From Hyphomicrobiales bacterium (GTDB taxonomy: Bacteria; Pseudomonadota; Alphaproteobacteria; Rhizobiales; Rhizobiaceae), in contig JAFKJY010000076.1 of NCBI GenBank assembly GCA_017305835.1, positions 1 to 47,360 of the forward strand: 47,360 nucleotides of DNA. The letters are read 5' to 3'. The first letter of the stretch is position 1. Each line of letters starts with the position of its first letter. This document shows positions 19,907-29,721 of the stretch, piece after piece. The notes below the pieces were generated by a model. That model had not been told where the DNA came from. It worked only from the letters and a program-made list of their open reading frames with translations, and did not search any database. The translations under genes and the position numbers were made by a program.

Positions 19907-21124
19907 TTATATCAGAATCGGCCCGTCGAACCCGTCGTCGGCCAGGATCTCGTTGCCGTCCTCCGTCACCACGATGGTGTTGCTGTGGCCGATTCCGAAC
20001 ACGTCCGCCTGCATCAGCAGGATCGGCATGTGGAAGACCATGCCCGGTTGCAGCACTGTCCCGTTTCCGCGCATGAAGTCCACCCCGGCGCGTTGTACCC
20101 AGTTCGGCGCGAAGCCTATGCCGACCGTATATCCCACCCGGCCCGACATCAGGTCGGCCACGCCGTATTCCTCCATCACGCTCCGCTCGGCGAAATAGAC
20201 CTGCTCGGCGGTCGCGCCCGGCTTGATGGCTTCTATGCCGGCCTTGCAGGCTTTCCTGACGGCCTCGGAAAGGCGGCGCTGCTCCTCGTCCGGCGAGAAG
20301 ATCACCGTGCGCAGCAAGGGCGAATGATAGCGTTGGCGCGCGGCGGAAAACTCCAGCAGCGTCGGCTGGCCCGGGCGGATCTCCTCGTTCTGCCAGGAGG
20401 AGTGGACCCGGCCCGTCTCCTGCCCCGTCAGGATGATCGGCCAGGTGGCCACCCATTCCGAGCCCGCCTCGATCAGCCCGGCCGCGACGTCGGCCGCCAC
20501 CGCGCTGTCCGTCATGCCCGGCCGCATGTTGGCGACGGCCCGCTTCATCGCGGCCGCCGTCATTGCGCCCGCATATCGGTGACACGCCACCTCGAAGGAG
20601 GATTTCACCAGCCGCAGACGGTCTGCCATCGCGCCGATGTTGATCACCTCGGCATGAGGTAGCGCCGCCTTCAGGACGTCGTACTGCTTCGGCGGCAGGA
20701 ACATGCCGTCGAGTTCGAGGCCGACCGCGCCGCTGCTGCCGCCGATCTCGCGCGCGAGGCCGGCGATGATCTCCATCGTGTCCTGCAGCCGGTCGTCGGT
20801 GAAGATCACGAGCCGGGTGATGGGGGACCTGTCGCGCATGCGCAGGTAGTTGCCCTCGTCCATCCGTCGGATGACGAGGACGGCCTCGGATCGCGCGTCG
20901 ACGAGCAGCACCTGCATGGCGGTGATCGCGCGCGTGCTGTAGCCGCTCAGGTAGCAGATGCTCTCCGGCGTGGTGAAGAGCGAGACGCTTACGCCGCGGG
21001 CGCGCATCTCCTCGCGCACCAGCGCCAGGCGCGCGTCGAGCTCCCGCCGCTCCACCGGCGCCTTCTGGACCCGCAACTCCGCGGGCGTCGCCACATGGAA
21101 GGTCGGTTCGGACTTGCCGGGCAT
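19907..21124 (-). CDS. M24-family creatinase/ectoine-hydrolase-like amidino- or amidohydrolase
   Basis: The start at 21124 follows AGGAGAAAAGAC and gives 405 residues; an ATG at 21139 is less well placed. The N-terminal creatinase domain (about 15-170) and the pita-bread domain (about 175-400) are both present. At the sites where metal aminopeptidases carry two Asp residues it has Glu258 (TLLEFS) and His267 (RYHSPLLRT). His241 and His365 (MVFHMP) are retained. This pattern is that of metal-independent members, such as creatinase and ectoine hydrolase DoeA/EutD. It should therefore hydrolyse a small guanidino or cyclic amidine compound rather than Xaa-Pro peptides. It lies between the amidohydrolase and hydantoinase genes in one operon. 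Confidence 0.85.
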   Translation of the reverse strand: MPGKSEPTFHVATPAELRVQKAPVERRELDARLALVREEMRARGVSVSLFTTPESICYLSGYSTRAITAMQVLLVDARSEAVLVIRRMDEGNYLRMRDRSPITRLVIFTDDRLQDTMEIIAGLAREIGGSSGAVGLELDGMFLPPKQYDVLKAALPHAEVINIGAMADRLRLVKSSFEVACHRYAGAMTAAAMKRAVANMRPGMTDSAVAADVAAGLIEAGSEWVATWPIILTGQETGRVHSSWQNEEIRPGQPTLLEFSAARQRYHSPLLRTVIFSPDEEQRRLSEAVRKACKAGIEAIKPGATAEQVYFAERSVMEEYGVADLMSGRVGYTVGIGFAPNWVQRAGVDFMRGNGTVLQPGMVFHMPILLMQADVFGIGHSNTIVVTEDGNEILADDGFDGPILI

Positions 21125-21150
21125 GTCTTTTCTCCTCATCTGCGGCTCGC

Positions 21151-22599
21151 TCAGATCACCGGCCAGCGCTGTTCTTCCGGAAGGCCCGCCAGCCTGACGG
21201 CATCCGCGGCGGCGCGGCTGGTGGCGGCGCGCAGCTCATCCTCTTCGAGGGTGAGAAGCCTGCGGTCGCGCATCACGAAGCGGCCGTTGATCATCACGCT
21301 GCGGACAGCCGCTCCGCTCGACGAATAGACGAGGTTGGCGACCGGGTTGAAGGCCGGGCGCGGATGCCATTCGAGCCCCGAGCACTCGACGATGGTGATG
21401 TCGGCCAGCTTGCCGGTCTCCAGCGAGCCGATGGCGTCGTCCCACAGCAGCGCTCGCGCCCCGTCGATGGTCGCCATCTCGAACGCCTTGTGGGCGCCCA
21501 TGATCTCGGCGTCGTAGTGCACGTCCTTGTGCGCGCACGCCGCCAGATACATGACGCGGACGAGATCGAGGAAGCGGCTGATGGCGGCGGCGTCGCTTCC
21601 CAGGCCGACCGTCATGCCGGCGGCGATCATTTCCGGGAAATGGCCGTGGGATATGCAGCCGAATGCGCCGAGCATGCTGGCCGACGGGCAATGCCCGATC
21701 TTCACGTCGAGTCCCGCCAGCAGCTCGACCTCGGAAAGGTCGGCCGCTCCCATGTGGACCGCCAGGAAATTCGGCCCGAGCAGGCCGAGCCTGCGATAGC
21801 GCTCGACCGGCCGCGCGCCCCATTTGCGGAGACATTGCTGCGTCTCCAGCGGATTGATCGCGAGATGGGCGTGGATGCCGACGCCCAGCAGCTCGGCGGC
21901 GTCGCGCACCGCACGGCATAGCTCGTCGCTGGTCGCCATGACGGTGCGCAGGCCCATCCACACCCTGATGCGGCCTTCCGCGCCGCCGTGGTGCTCGCCA
22001 TACAGGCGCTTCATCCCGTCCACGATCTCGGCGGGGCTTCCCATCAGCGCGTCCGGCGTCGGCCGTCCCGCGTCGTGGATGTCCGTGATCGAGCGCGTCA
22101 CCACGCCTCGGATGCCGATCCGTTCCGCGGCCCTGATCGTCTCCTCGGGATAGAAGCCGCCGGGGTCGGCGAAGCAGGTCGTACCGTTGCGGATCATCTC
22201 CGCGAACGTGCCCATCGAGCCCCAGTAGCACTCGTCCGGGCCGATCTTCGTGTCGAAGGGATACAGGCGCGTCGCCCAGCGCCGGCCGGTCTCGACATCG
22301 TCCAGCAGGCCCTTGCTCAGGAAGTGCGCCGGATGGTTGTGGGCGTCCACGAACCCCGGCGTGACGAGGCAGCCGGTGGCGTCGACGAACTCGGCGCCGG
22401 GGTTGGCCGCCAGCAGGTCCGCCGCCTTGCCGATCGCCGCTATGCGGTCACCCTTGATCAGCACGGCGCCATCGGCGACGAGCTGCCGCTCCCGGTTCAT
22501 GGTCACCACCGTTCCGTTGGCGATGACGATGCCGTGCGCCGGTGTCGTCTTCGCCAGGGGCCGGCCTGCGCCCGGGTGTATTGTGGTCGGGGGCGTCAT
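21151..22599 (-). CDS. Metal-dependent amidohydrolase/deaminase (AtzA/TrzN/SsnA type)
   Basis: The 482-residue protein starts at ATG 22599, overlapping the permease stop (ATGA). After a short beta-sandwich region it has the metal site TPGFVDAHNHP (His87 and His89), then GIHAHLAINPLETQQ, the His-containing VHMGAADLSEVE, IGHCPSASML and the Asp of GLGSDAAAIS. These are the marks of the subgroup containing atrazine chlorohydrolase, guanine and cytosine deaminases and related N-heterocycle deaminases. It would remove an amino group or ring substituent in the cytoplasm. A creatinine- or triazine-like substrate fits the neighbouring creatinase-like and hydantoinase genes but is not proven. Confidence 0.9.
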   Translation of the reverse strand: MTPPTTIHPGAGRPLAKTTPAHGIVIANGTVVTMNRERQLVADGAVLIKGDRIAAIGKAADLLAANPGAEFVDATGCLVTPGFVDAHNHPAHFLSKGLLDDVETGRRWATRLYPFDTKIGPDECYWGSMGTFAEMIRNGTTCFADPGGFYPEETIRAAERIGIRGVVTRSITDIHDAGRPTPDALMGSPAEIVDGMKRLYGEHHGGAEGRIRVWMGLRTVMATSDELCRAVRDAAELLGVGIHAHLAINPLETQQCLRKWGARPVERYRRLGLLGPNFLAVHMGAADLSEVELLAGLDVKIGHCPSASMLGAFGCISHGHFPEMIAAGMTVGLGSDAAAISRFLDLVRVMYLAACAHKDVHYDAEIMGAHKAFEMATIDGARALLWDDAIGSLETGKLADITIVECSGLEWHPRPAFNPVANLVYSSSGAAVRSVMINGRFVMRDRRLLTLEEDELRAATSRAAADAVRLAGLPEEQRWPVI

Positions 22600-23447
22600 A
22601 CCGAAGGCCCGTCCCGTCCCGAAATCCGCTCGACCAACAGGATGAGCAGGATGTTGAGCACGATGAAGACCGTCGAAAGCGCGAAGATCACGGGATTCAG
22701 GTCGTTGCTCGCCTGTGTGTACATCCACATCGAGAACGGCAGGGTCGAGCTCGAATAGAGGAAGAAGCTGGCGGTGAACTCGTTGAAGGACAGGATGAAG
22801 GCGAGCAGCATTCCCGCCGCCAGCCCGGACCTGATCGGCGGCAGGACGATCTCCACGAAAGCGCGTACGGGTCCGGCCCCCAGCGTCGCCGCCACCTCCT
22901 CGAAGCTGCGGCTGACGCCTCTGAGGGAGGCGACGCAGTTCCTGACGACGAAGGGAAACGTGATGACGATGTGGGCGAAGACGATGCGCCAGAAACCGCC
23001 GGTGAAGCCCGCCAGGCTGGACAGGATCAGGAAGGAGATGCCCAGGACGACGAGGGGGTAGACGGTTGGGAACGAGATCACCTGCTCGACCACGCCCTTG
23101 CCCCGGAACTCGTAGCGCACCAGTGCGTAGGCCGCGGGAATTGCGATCAGGATCGTCAGCACCATCGTGGTGAACGCGATCCTGATGCTCGTGGTGAGCG
23201 ACTCCAGGAACCTGTCCGAGCCGGAGAAATTGCCGACCATTCCTGTCTGCTGCCGGCCCATGAACATGTCGAAGGTCATGTGATACCAGCGCAGGCTCCA
23301 TCCCGGCGGCGGAAAGGCCATCGTGTCTCCCGACGTGAACGAGATCACGAACAGGATGGCGATCGGCATCAGGATGAAAATGAAGATCAGACTGGAGAGC
23401 GTGGCCAGTATGGCGATCTCCCGTCGCTTTCTCGCCCTGACCGTCAT
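22596..23447 (-). CDS. ABC transporter permease, PotC type
   Basis: The 283-residue inner-membrane permease starts at ATG 23447, overlapping the TGA of the first permease. It has six hydrophobic segments and the EAA loop EEVAATLGAGPVRAFVEIVLPP. It opens with a helix at residues 12-35 and has FPTVYPLVVLGISFLIL mid-protein. This is the second channel subunit of a polyamine-type (PotABCD) importer. The following amidohydrolase gene is coupled by overlap, which joins uptake with breakdown. Confidence 0.92.
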   Translation of the reverse strand: MTVRARKRREIAILATLSSLIFIFILMPIAILFVISFTSGDTMAFPPPGWSLRWYHMTFDMFMGRQQTGMVGNFSGSDRFLESLTTSIRIAFTTMVLTILIAIPAAYALVRYEFRGKGVVEQVISFPTVYPLVVLGISFLILSSLAGFTGGFWRIVFAHIVITFPFVVRNCVASLRGVSRSFEEVAATLGAGPVRAFVEIVLPPIRSGLAAGMLLAFILSFNEFTASFFLYSSSTLPFSMWMYTQASNDLNPVIFALSTVFIVLNILLILLVERISGRDGPSV

Positions 23448-24289
23448 GTGCGGGTCCCTCCGCGCCGCTGGAGGCCGGCAATCCGCTGGACCAGCAGCGT
23501 CAGGAGCACCAGCACCACGGCCAGCGCAGCGCCTTGCGGCCAGTTGAGCAGCGGTCCCATCTGCTCGCGGATCAGCATCGGCACCGTCGTCACGCGGCCG
23601 CCGCCGAGCAGCAGCGGCAGCACGAACGCGCTGATGTTGAACGAGGAGACCAGCAGGAAGGCGGCCCAGAGACCCGGTCTGGCGAGCGGGACCACGATCT
23701 CCCAGAGCACGCGCAGGCGCGGCGCGCCCAGGATCGCCGCCGCCTCCTCGTAGGAGGCGGGAATGTTGCGCAGGGCCGACGAGATGGGGAGCACCGCCAG
23801 CGGCAGGGCGAGCTGCACCATGGCGATGATGACGCCGGTTTCCGTATAGAGCAGGCGCAGCGGCCTGGCGACGATGCCCGATCCGACCAGCAGGTTGTTG
23901 ACGATGCCGGTCGGCCCCAGCAGGCTGATCCAGCCGTAGGATTGCAGGAGCTGGTTGATGAACAGCGGCAGCAGGATGATGAACAGGATGAGGCGCTTCA
24001 CCATCCGCGACGTCACGCGCGCATAGAGCAGGGACACCGGCAGGCTGAGCAGCAGCACCAGCGCCGTCGCGATCACCGCGAGCCGCAGCGTGCGGATGAA
24101 GCCGGTGACGAAGACTCCCTCGCTTAGCGCCCTGTAGTTGGCGAGCGTCCAGCTCTCCCATTCGAGGGTCTTCTCGCCGAAGCTCAGCCTGACCATCATC
24201 AGGGCCGAAACGGCGATGGCCAGGAACAGCACGCCCGCGGGAGCCAGCAGCAGATAGGGGGCGTTTCTCTTTCGTGCTTGGGGCGTCAT
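23444..24289 (-). CDS. ABC transporter permease, PotB type
   Basis: The ATG at 24289 gives 281 residues beginning MTPQARKRNAPYLLLAPAG; an upstream in-frame start at 24385 would extend into the ATPase gene and is unlikely. Six hydrophobic helices and the EAA loop EEAAAILGAPRLRVLWEIVVPL identify a PotB/HisM-type permease. It is spaced 31 bases after the ATPase gene and overlaps the PotC-type gene. Together they form the membrane channel for the binding protein at 25457-26560. Confidence 0.92.
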   Translation of the reverse strand: MTPQARKRNAPYLLLAPAGVLFLAIAVSALMMVRLSFGEKTLEWESWTLANYRALSEGVFVTGFIRTLRLAVIATALVLLLSLPVSLLYARVTSRMVKRLILFIILLPLFINQLLQSYGWISLLGPTGIVNNLLVGSGIVARPLRLLYTETGVIIAMVQLALPLAVLPISSALRNIPASYEEAAAILGAPRLRVLWEIVVPLARPGLWAAFLLVSSFNISAFVLPLLLGGGRVTTVPMLIREQMGPLLNWPQGAALAVVLVLLTLLVQRIAGLQRRGGTRT

Positions 24290-24320
24290 GACAGGTACGG
24301 AACCGCCGCGTGATCGGGCT

Positions 24321-25457
24321 TCAGGACGGGAAGATCTGGAGGTCGCGCACGTCCGCCTCCAGCCAGAGCTCACCCGAGCCGACATCTGGCGCGGGTTTGG
24401 TCGACGTGACGACGATGTCCTTGGTCATGCCGGTCAGGCCTCCCTGGCCGGAGACATAGTAGGTGAAGACGCCGGCATCGAAGTGCCACGACCTCAGCTC
24501 GACCGGGAACAATGCCCGCTCCGAAGGCCGGGACGATAGGGAAAGCTGGCCCGGCCGGATGCACAGGAGCGCGTCGCCCTCGCTGATTCCGGTCACTATG
24601 CCCGGAATGGTGCGATCCCCGATGACCGCCGACATCGCTCCGCCCGCGTCCCGCACGACGCGGGCGGGCAGGCAGTTGATGTCGCCGAAGAAGTCCGCCA
24701 CGAACAGGTCGCGCGGCGCCGAATAGATTTCGAGCGACGTTCCGGTCTGGATGATTTCGCCGGCGCGCATGACCGCGATGCGGTCGGCGAGCGCGGCGGC
24801 CGATTCCTGGTCATGCGTCACGTAGACCGCGGGAATGCCCAGTCTCTTGTGGATGTTGCGCAGCTCGATGACCAGCCTGTCGCGCAGCCGCCGGTCCAGC
24901 GCCGTCATCGGTTCGTCGAACAGCACGACATCCGGCTCGACCACCAGCGTCCGCGCCAGCGCGACCCGCTGCCGCTGGCCGCCGCTCATGGTGCCGGGCA
25001 TGCGCTCGCGAAATGTCTCCGGAGGCAGTTCCACGATCCTGAGCATGTCGTCGACGCGACGCGAGATCTCGGCCCCGCCGAGCCGCTTCATCCGCAGGCC
25101 GAAGGCGACGTTCTGGGCAACCGTCAGATGCGGAAAGATCGCCAGGTCCTGAAAGACCAGGCCGACATTGCGGCGATGCGCCGGCAGGTCGGTGATCTCG
25201 CGGCCCTTGAGCCCGACGGTGCCGGAATCGGGATCCTCGAGGCCGGCGATGATGCGCATCGTCGTCGACTTGCCGCAGCCAGAAGGCCCCAGCAGCGCCA
25301 CGATCTCGCCGGTGCGCACCTCGAAAGACACGTCCTGCACCGCCGGCGCTGATGCGCCGGCGTAGGTCTTGGTCAGGTTTTCGACTGCCAGGACGACATC
25401 CGGTCGAGGACCCCGTCCCGGCTCCGGATCGACGCCGGTAACCTTCGCCTGCAACAT
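24321..25457 (-). CDS. ABC transporter ATP-binding protein, PotA type
   Basis: The ATG at 25457 overlaps the stop of the binding-protein gene and gives 378 residues. Motifs are Walker A GPSGCGKST, Q-loop LVFQDLAIFPHLT, signature MSGGQRQRVALART, Walker B VVLFDEPMTALD and switch His in VTHDQESA. The C-terminal TOBE-like region follows (residues about 280-378, with LLCIRPGQL). It drives import by the PotB/PotC-type pair. PotA-type subunits import polyamines, iron or small amides, so the substrate is left open. Confidence 0.93.
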   Translation of the reverse strand: MLQAKVTGVDPEPGRGPRPDVVLAVENLTKTYAGASAPAVQDVSFEVRTGEIVALLGPSGCGKSTTMRIIAGLEDPDSGTVGLKGREITDLPAHRRNVGLVFQDLAIFPHLTVAQNVAFGLRMKRLGGAEISRRVDDMLRIVELPPETFRERMPGTMSGGQRQRVALARTLVVEPDVVLFDEPMTALDRRLRDRLVIELRNIHKRLGIPAVYVTHDQESAAALADRIAVMRAGEIIQTGTSLEIYSAPRDLFVADFFGDINCLPARVVRDAGGAMSAVIGDRTIPGIVTGISEGDALLCIRPGQLSLSSRPSERALFPVELRSWHFDAGVFTYYVSGQGGLTGMTKDIVVTSTKPAPDVGSGELWLEADVRDLQIFPS

Positions 25458-26560
25458 CAGGCGAAGATTTCCGAGTAGCGCTTGATCCAGTCGGCGCGGA
25501 CGCTCGACAGATACTTCTCGTCGATCGTGATGGCGTTTTCCCGGATGTTCTTGGGCGGCAATACGAAGTCCAGCGCCAGCTTGTCCTCGGGAACCTCCAC
25601 GTCCACGTTCACGGAAGCCGCGAACTGGCCAGCCGAGACGGCTGCCTGCGGCTCCTTCTCCAGGGCGAAGTTCATGAAGGCATGGATCACGTCCGCGTCG
25701 CCGGGATGCCCGACCGGCATCACCAGATATTGCGGCTGGCAGAAATAGCCTTCCTTCAGGCGGACCGTCGCCTTGAGGTTGTAGGACGGATTGAACAGGA
25801 AGCCCGCGAAGAACAGCGCAGGGAACGACCCCGCCATATCTGCGGTGTTTGCCCGTATCGCCTCGGCGACCTGGGGCGGGCTCTCGCCCAGCATCAGGAT
25901 GTCGTCCTTCAGTTCGGCCAGCTTTTCGAAGCCGGGCTCCGGATGCTGAACGTCCGTTCCGGCGAAGCGCGTCGCCAGGATGGTGACGAACATGGCCTGG
26001 ATCCAGGCGGGAGGGGGAAGGACGATGCGGCCGGAATATTTGGGATCCCACAGCATCTCGTAGCTGTCGGGCGCCGTCTTGAAGGTCTGCGAGTTGTAGA
26101 TCAATCCGTCCGGGTTGAGCATGAAGGTGAGCGCCTTCCCGTCCACCGGCGCGCTCAGGTCGGGGAGGACCTTGCTCAGGTTCGGGACCTTGCCGGGGTC
26201 GAGAGCCTCGGCGAGCCCGTTGTCGATGAGGTCGCGCCCGCCGACGCCGGGCAGGATGACGACGTCATATTGCTGGTTCGACGCGGACGCCTTCACCTTG
26301 GACACCATGTCGGCGGCCGAGGGGCTGAGATCGGCCACCACCTCTGCCCCCGTCATCTTCTCGAACGGCTTGGCGATGTGCTCGACGACCAACTGGCCGG
26401 AGAGGTTCGAGAATGTCAGCAGCTTGATCTTCTTGCCGGCGAACTGCTGCGCCCAGGCATCGCGGCTTCTTATCACGAATGGCGACGCCAAGACGGCAGT
26501 GGCGCCGGCAAGCACTGTCCGACGGGTAACCCCCGCGGGATGCGAGATACCGTTCCTCAT
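25457..26560 (-). CDS. ABC transporter substrate-binding protein, PotD type, with Tat-like signal
   Basis: The 367-residue periplasmic binding protein starts at ATG 26560 behind GGTGGA. Its N-terminus contains a twin-arginine-type leader, TRRTVLAGATAVLASP, with likely cleavage after DAWA near residue 37. The mature part has KIKLLTFSNLSGQLVVEHIA, DVVILPGVGGRDLIDNGLAE and the SBP_bac_8/PotD-like lobe DPKYSGRIVLPPP. It heads the minus-strand operon, and its promoter lies in the region shared with the divergent LysR gene, which probably regulates it. Confidence 0.9.
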   Translation of the reverse strand: MRNGISHPAGVTRRTVLAGATAVLASPFVIRSRDAWAQQFAGKKIKLLTFSNLSGQLVVEHIAKPFEKMTGAEVVADLSPSAADMVSKVKASASNQQYDVVILPGVGGRDLIDNGLAEALDPGKVPNLSKVLPDLSAPVDGKALTFMLNPDGLIYNSQTFKTAPDSYEMLWDPKYSGRIVLPPPAWIQAMFVTILATRFAGTDVQHPEPGFEKLAELKDDILMLGESPPQVAEAIRANTADMAGSFPALFFAGFLFNPSYNLKATVRLKEGYFCQPQYLVMPVGHPGDADVIHAFMNFALEKEPQAAVSAGQFAASVNVDVEVPEDKLALDFVLPPKNIRENAITIDEKYLSSVRADWIKRYSEIFA

Positions 26561-26925
26561 ATTCCACCCATTTTTTTAGACTGCGGCTGGCTTAGACGCA
26601 AAGTGGCGAGGACATTCGCCGTTGCGCACGAAATGGCAGGCAAGCTGTTTTTGTTGTTGGCCAATTGCGTAACACAAGGCTCTCGGCCCCGGGGAGATGT
26701 GAATACAGTCAACACGACAGCCCCAGGTTGTCACCTCGATCGATCCCGTCGGGCCGGCAGGACAAGGCTGCGCGCTCCGGCTGTGTGCGGGATTCCCACG
26801 CATTCCCCGATTTCCGGCGGCGCGAAGGGCCCGGACTTCCCGATCGCGGGCCGGATACCCCTTGCGTCCGGCGCCGGTTTGGTTGCCAAATATGATAGCC
26901 AACAGTTGTCATCTCGGGACCGCAT
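26561..26925. promoter_or_regulatory. Divergent intergenic region between binding-protein operon and LysR gene
   Basis: This 365-base region without a convincing gene separates two divergently transcribed units, the usual site for LysR-type control. An inverted repeat TTTGG-TTG-CCAAA at 26878-26890 lies 36 bases before the LysR start, followed by ATGATAGCCAACAGTTGTCAT. Both resemble T-N11-A-type LysR sites only loosely. No clear -35/-10 pair stands out on either strand. Confidence 0.5.
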
Positions 26926-27837
26926 ATGCGCTACACGCAGTTGTCGACCTTAGTGGCTGTCGTGGATGCCGGCGGCATCCGTGCGGGCGCTCGCAAGCTC
27001 ATGATCAGCCAGGCAGCGGTCACGCGCGCCCTGAAGCAGCTCGAGAGCGAAGTCGGGCTCGCGCTGGTCACGCGTGGCGCCAGGGGCGTGACGCTGACGC
27101 AGCACGGCCAGCGCATCTACGAGCGCGCCAGCATCGTCGCCGAGCAGATGAAGCGCCTGGACGATGAAGTCGCATCCATGCGCACGCGGGGGACCCATGC
27201 CCTGACGTTCAATGTCGGTGCCGTCATCGCGGCCACGATCCTGCCGGACATATTGAAGAAGTTCAACAGACAGTGGCCGGACATCCGCGTGGCCATCGGG
27301 GAGGGCACGATCGACAGCGCATTGTCGAAGATGCGCAACGGCTCGATGGACTTCATGATCGCGCTGACGACAGGCGTCGCGCTGGGCAAGGAAATGGTGG
27401 TGAAGCCCATCCTGCGGACCGGGATGCGTGTCGTCGCCGGCAGGAACCACCCCTACGGAAACGCCGCGAGCCTGCGCGAATTGCTGTCGGCGAAGTGGAT
27501 CATCACGCCCGACGACGAGATGGAGGCCGGCGGCACGCACCATATTTTCGCCGAGCATGGCCTGCCGATGCCGCAGGATACGGCGCTCTGCCTGAGTTCG
27601 TCGATCGGCGTTTCGGTCGTCTGTCAGGGGGAACGCATTGCCGCCATGGCGGAGCCGTTCCTGCGGCTGCCGCACATCCGCGACGCCGTGTCGGAGATCG
27701 AGCTCGACGAGAAGCTGGCCCCGGTCACCTATTCCATCATCTACCGGGGCGACATCCCGGTTCCGCCGGCCGTCCAGTCTCTGGAACGGCTTTTTCACCG
27801 GGGCTTTCCGGAGTGGGGCTGGTCGAAGGTCGCCTGA
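26926..27837 (+). CDS. LysR-type transcriptional regulator
   Basis: The 303-residue protein has an N-terminal winged HTH at residues 1-60 (MRYTQLSTLVAVVDAGGIRA, then KLMISQAAVTRALKQLESEV and LTQHGQRIYERA). A LysR substrate-binding domain follows from about residue 90. It is divergent from the transporter/amidohydrolase operon and convergent with the monooxygenase gene, so it likely activates one or both in response to the substrate. The HTH starts at residue 1, as usual for the family. Confidence 0.93.
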   Translation: MRYTQLSTLVAVVDAGGIRAGARKLMISQAAVTRALKQLESEVGLALVTRGARGVTLTQHGQRIYERASIVAEQMKRLDDEVASMRTRGTHALTFNVGAVIAATILPDILKKFNRQWPDIRVAIGEGTIDSALSKMRNGSMDFMIALTTGVALGKEMVVKPILRTGMRVVAGRNHPYGNAASLRELLSAKWIITPDDEMEAGGTHHIFAEHGLPMPQDTALCLSSSIGVSVVCQGERIAAMAEPFLRLPHIRDAVSEIELDEKLAPVTYSIIYRGDIPVPPAVQSLERLFHRGFPEWGWSKVA

Positions 27838-27878
27838 GCCGCCGGGAAAGGCGGCCCTGCCGGGCCGCCTGCGCGGAG

Positions 27879-29210
27879 CTAGAAGCTTCTCAGGTTGTCG
27901 CGGAACGTGGCATGGGGATAGCTGCTGCGGATCGACCCGCGTCGTTGCAGGATCGGGGCGAGGCCGTCGCACACTTCCGCGATCTGGTGGCGCGTGGTCG
28001 GCATGTAGAGCAGGAACCCGTCGCCGCCGACCTCCTCCATCAGCGCGTCCATCTTGTCGGCCACGGTCTTGGTCGAGCCGATCAGGCCGAGGTCCTCGAC
28101 GTGCTCGCGCGTCTGCGCCACCTCGCGCAACGTCTTGCCCTCCTCGCCGACGAACATCTTGGCGAGCGAGCTGACGACCTCCTTGTCGGCATTGATCTGG
28201 GCGATTAGCGCGCTGACCTCGGTATCGAGATCGTACCGGCCGAAATCGATGCCGCTCACGTGCTCCATGTACCAGAGCATGTATTCGACGCCGGCATCGG
28301 TCCGGCGCCACGCCTTGTAGGCGTCGCGCCGACGCCGGGCTTCGTCGTCCGTTGCTGCGATGACGGGGCTGCACAGGAACATCACCCTGAATTCCGCCGG
28401 GTCGCGGCCATAGCCCTCGAGGCGCGCGTGCATGTCCTCGCGGAACGCCTTCATGTCCTCGATCGTGTGGCACTGGGCGATCATGGCGTCGGCGTAGCGC
28501 GCCGCCAGATCGCGTCCGGCCGGAGAATTGCCGGCCTCGACAAGCGGTATGGTGCGCTGCGGCCCGGGAATGGTGTTGAGCGGCCCGCGGCAGGCGAAAT
28601 ACTCGCCCTTGAAGTGGATCGGATGCACCTTGGCATGGTCGGCATAGACCCCGCGCTCGACATCCGCGATCACGGCGCCGGGCTCCCATGACTGGTGGAG
28701 CTGCTTCATCACCTCCACCCACTCGTTGGCCATGCGGTAGCGGACGTCCTTCGGAGGCAGCTTCTCGTATCCGTAGTTCTGGGCGGCCAGCTCGGAGCCC
28801 GAAGTGACGATGTTGGCGCCGATGCGGCCGTCCGTCAGATGGTCGAGCGTCGCCAGCAGCCGTGCGGCCAGATAAGGCGGATAGAAGGTCGTGGTCAGCG
28901 TCGGCACGATGCCGATGTGGCGGGTGCGCTGGGCGAGCAGGGGCACCAGCGGCAGGGGATCGCTCTTGGGCGCCCACAGGCCGACCCGCAGCGTCACCTC
29001 GGCCGAGCCCCTGAAGGTGTCGTCCACCTGCGAGGTGTCCTCGATGAGCAGGAAATCGAAACCCGCGCGCTCGAGCGAACTCGTCAGGTCGACGTAGAGA
29101 TCCGCCTTCGGCCAGTCCCGCGCATTGGTGCCGGTGAAGGCGCCTGCCGATGCCGGATTCCAAGCCTGTATGCCAAATCCCTCGCCCAGAAACCATGCAA
29201 GTCGGTACAT
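27879..29210 (-). CDS. FMNH2-dependent monooxygenase, NtaA/SnaA/DszA (LLM) family
   Basis: The ATG at 29210 follows a GGAG site and gives 443 residues; longer in-frame starts to 29297 lack support. RLAWFLGEGFGIQAW, FDFLLIEDTS, PTLTTTFYPPYLAARLLATL, DGRIGANIVTSGSELAAQN and the ADVERGVYADHAKVHPIHF stretch are typical of nitrilotriacetate monooxygenase component A. These bacterial-luciferase-fold enzymes use reduced FMN and O2 to oxidise amines, thioethers or sulfones. Electron supply could come from the reductases at 14813-15870. The gene converges on the LysR gene 41 bases away. Its own promoter would be in 29211-29300. Confidence 0.92.
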   Translation of the reverse strand: MYRLAWFLGEGFGIQAWNPASAGAFTGTNARDWPKADLYVDLTSSLERAGFDFLLIEDTSQVDDTFRGSAEVTLRVGLWAPKSDPLPLVPLLAQRTRHIGIVPTLTTTFYPPYLAARLLATLDHLTDGRIGANIVTSGSELAAQNYGYEKLPPKDVRYRMANEWVEVMKQLHQSWEPGAVIADVERGVYADHAKVHPIHFKGEYFACRGPLNTIPGPQRTIPLVEAGNSPAGRDLAARYADAMIAQCHTIEDMKAFREDMHARLEGYGRDPAEFRVMFLCSPVIAATDDEARRRRDAYKAWRRTDAGVEYMLWYMEHVSGIDFGRYDLDTEVSALIAQINADKEVVSSLAKMFVGEEGKTLREVAQTREHVEDLGLIGSTKTVADKMDALMEEVGGDGFLLYMPTTRHQIAEVCDGLAPILQRRGSIRSSYPHATFRDNLRSF

Positions 29211-29721
29211 TTGCTCCACTCCGTCTGTTGCCGGGAGCGGAAACTGGCCCAGAGGGAACCGATTTGGGAGTCGCCTTCTGCTCCCCGGTGACAACATTAG
29301 GTAGTCGCTTCTGGCATCGGATCGCCGGACTTTCTCCTCTGATCGTCAGTCGATTTTATTAATGTGGATAGAGCTGTCCTCCGCTGCGGAAGCTGATTTG
29401 GAGTTGAGCTGCGTAGCTACAGATGCGTTGTTCAGGGTGTCATGCTATTATGCTGCAGCCTTAGATGGATGTATATCTTGGATAATTCTGAAATGTATTG
29501 GAATTTAGAAGTATTTATACATAAATAAACGTACACGATGCCTTGTTTGGTGGTTGGCGTGTCATTCAATGTCATTTGCCCAAGCCGGGCGTCGGGATCG
29601 AGCCGATGTATCGACTAATACGCCTAGCCTCGATAAGGCCGATTGGCTTCGTGGCAGTGGCCCTCCATCATCCACCACCTGGGTCGGTTTAATGAAAAAG
29701 GGGAGGTACCTGCCGGATGCA

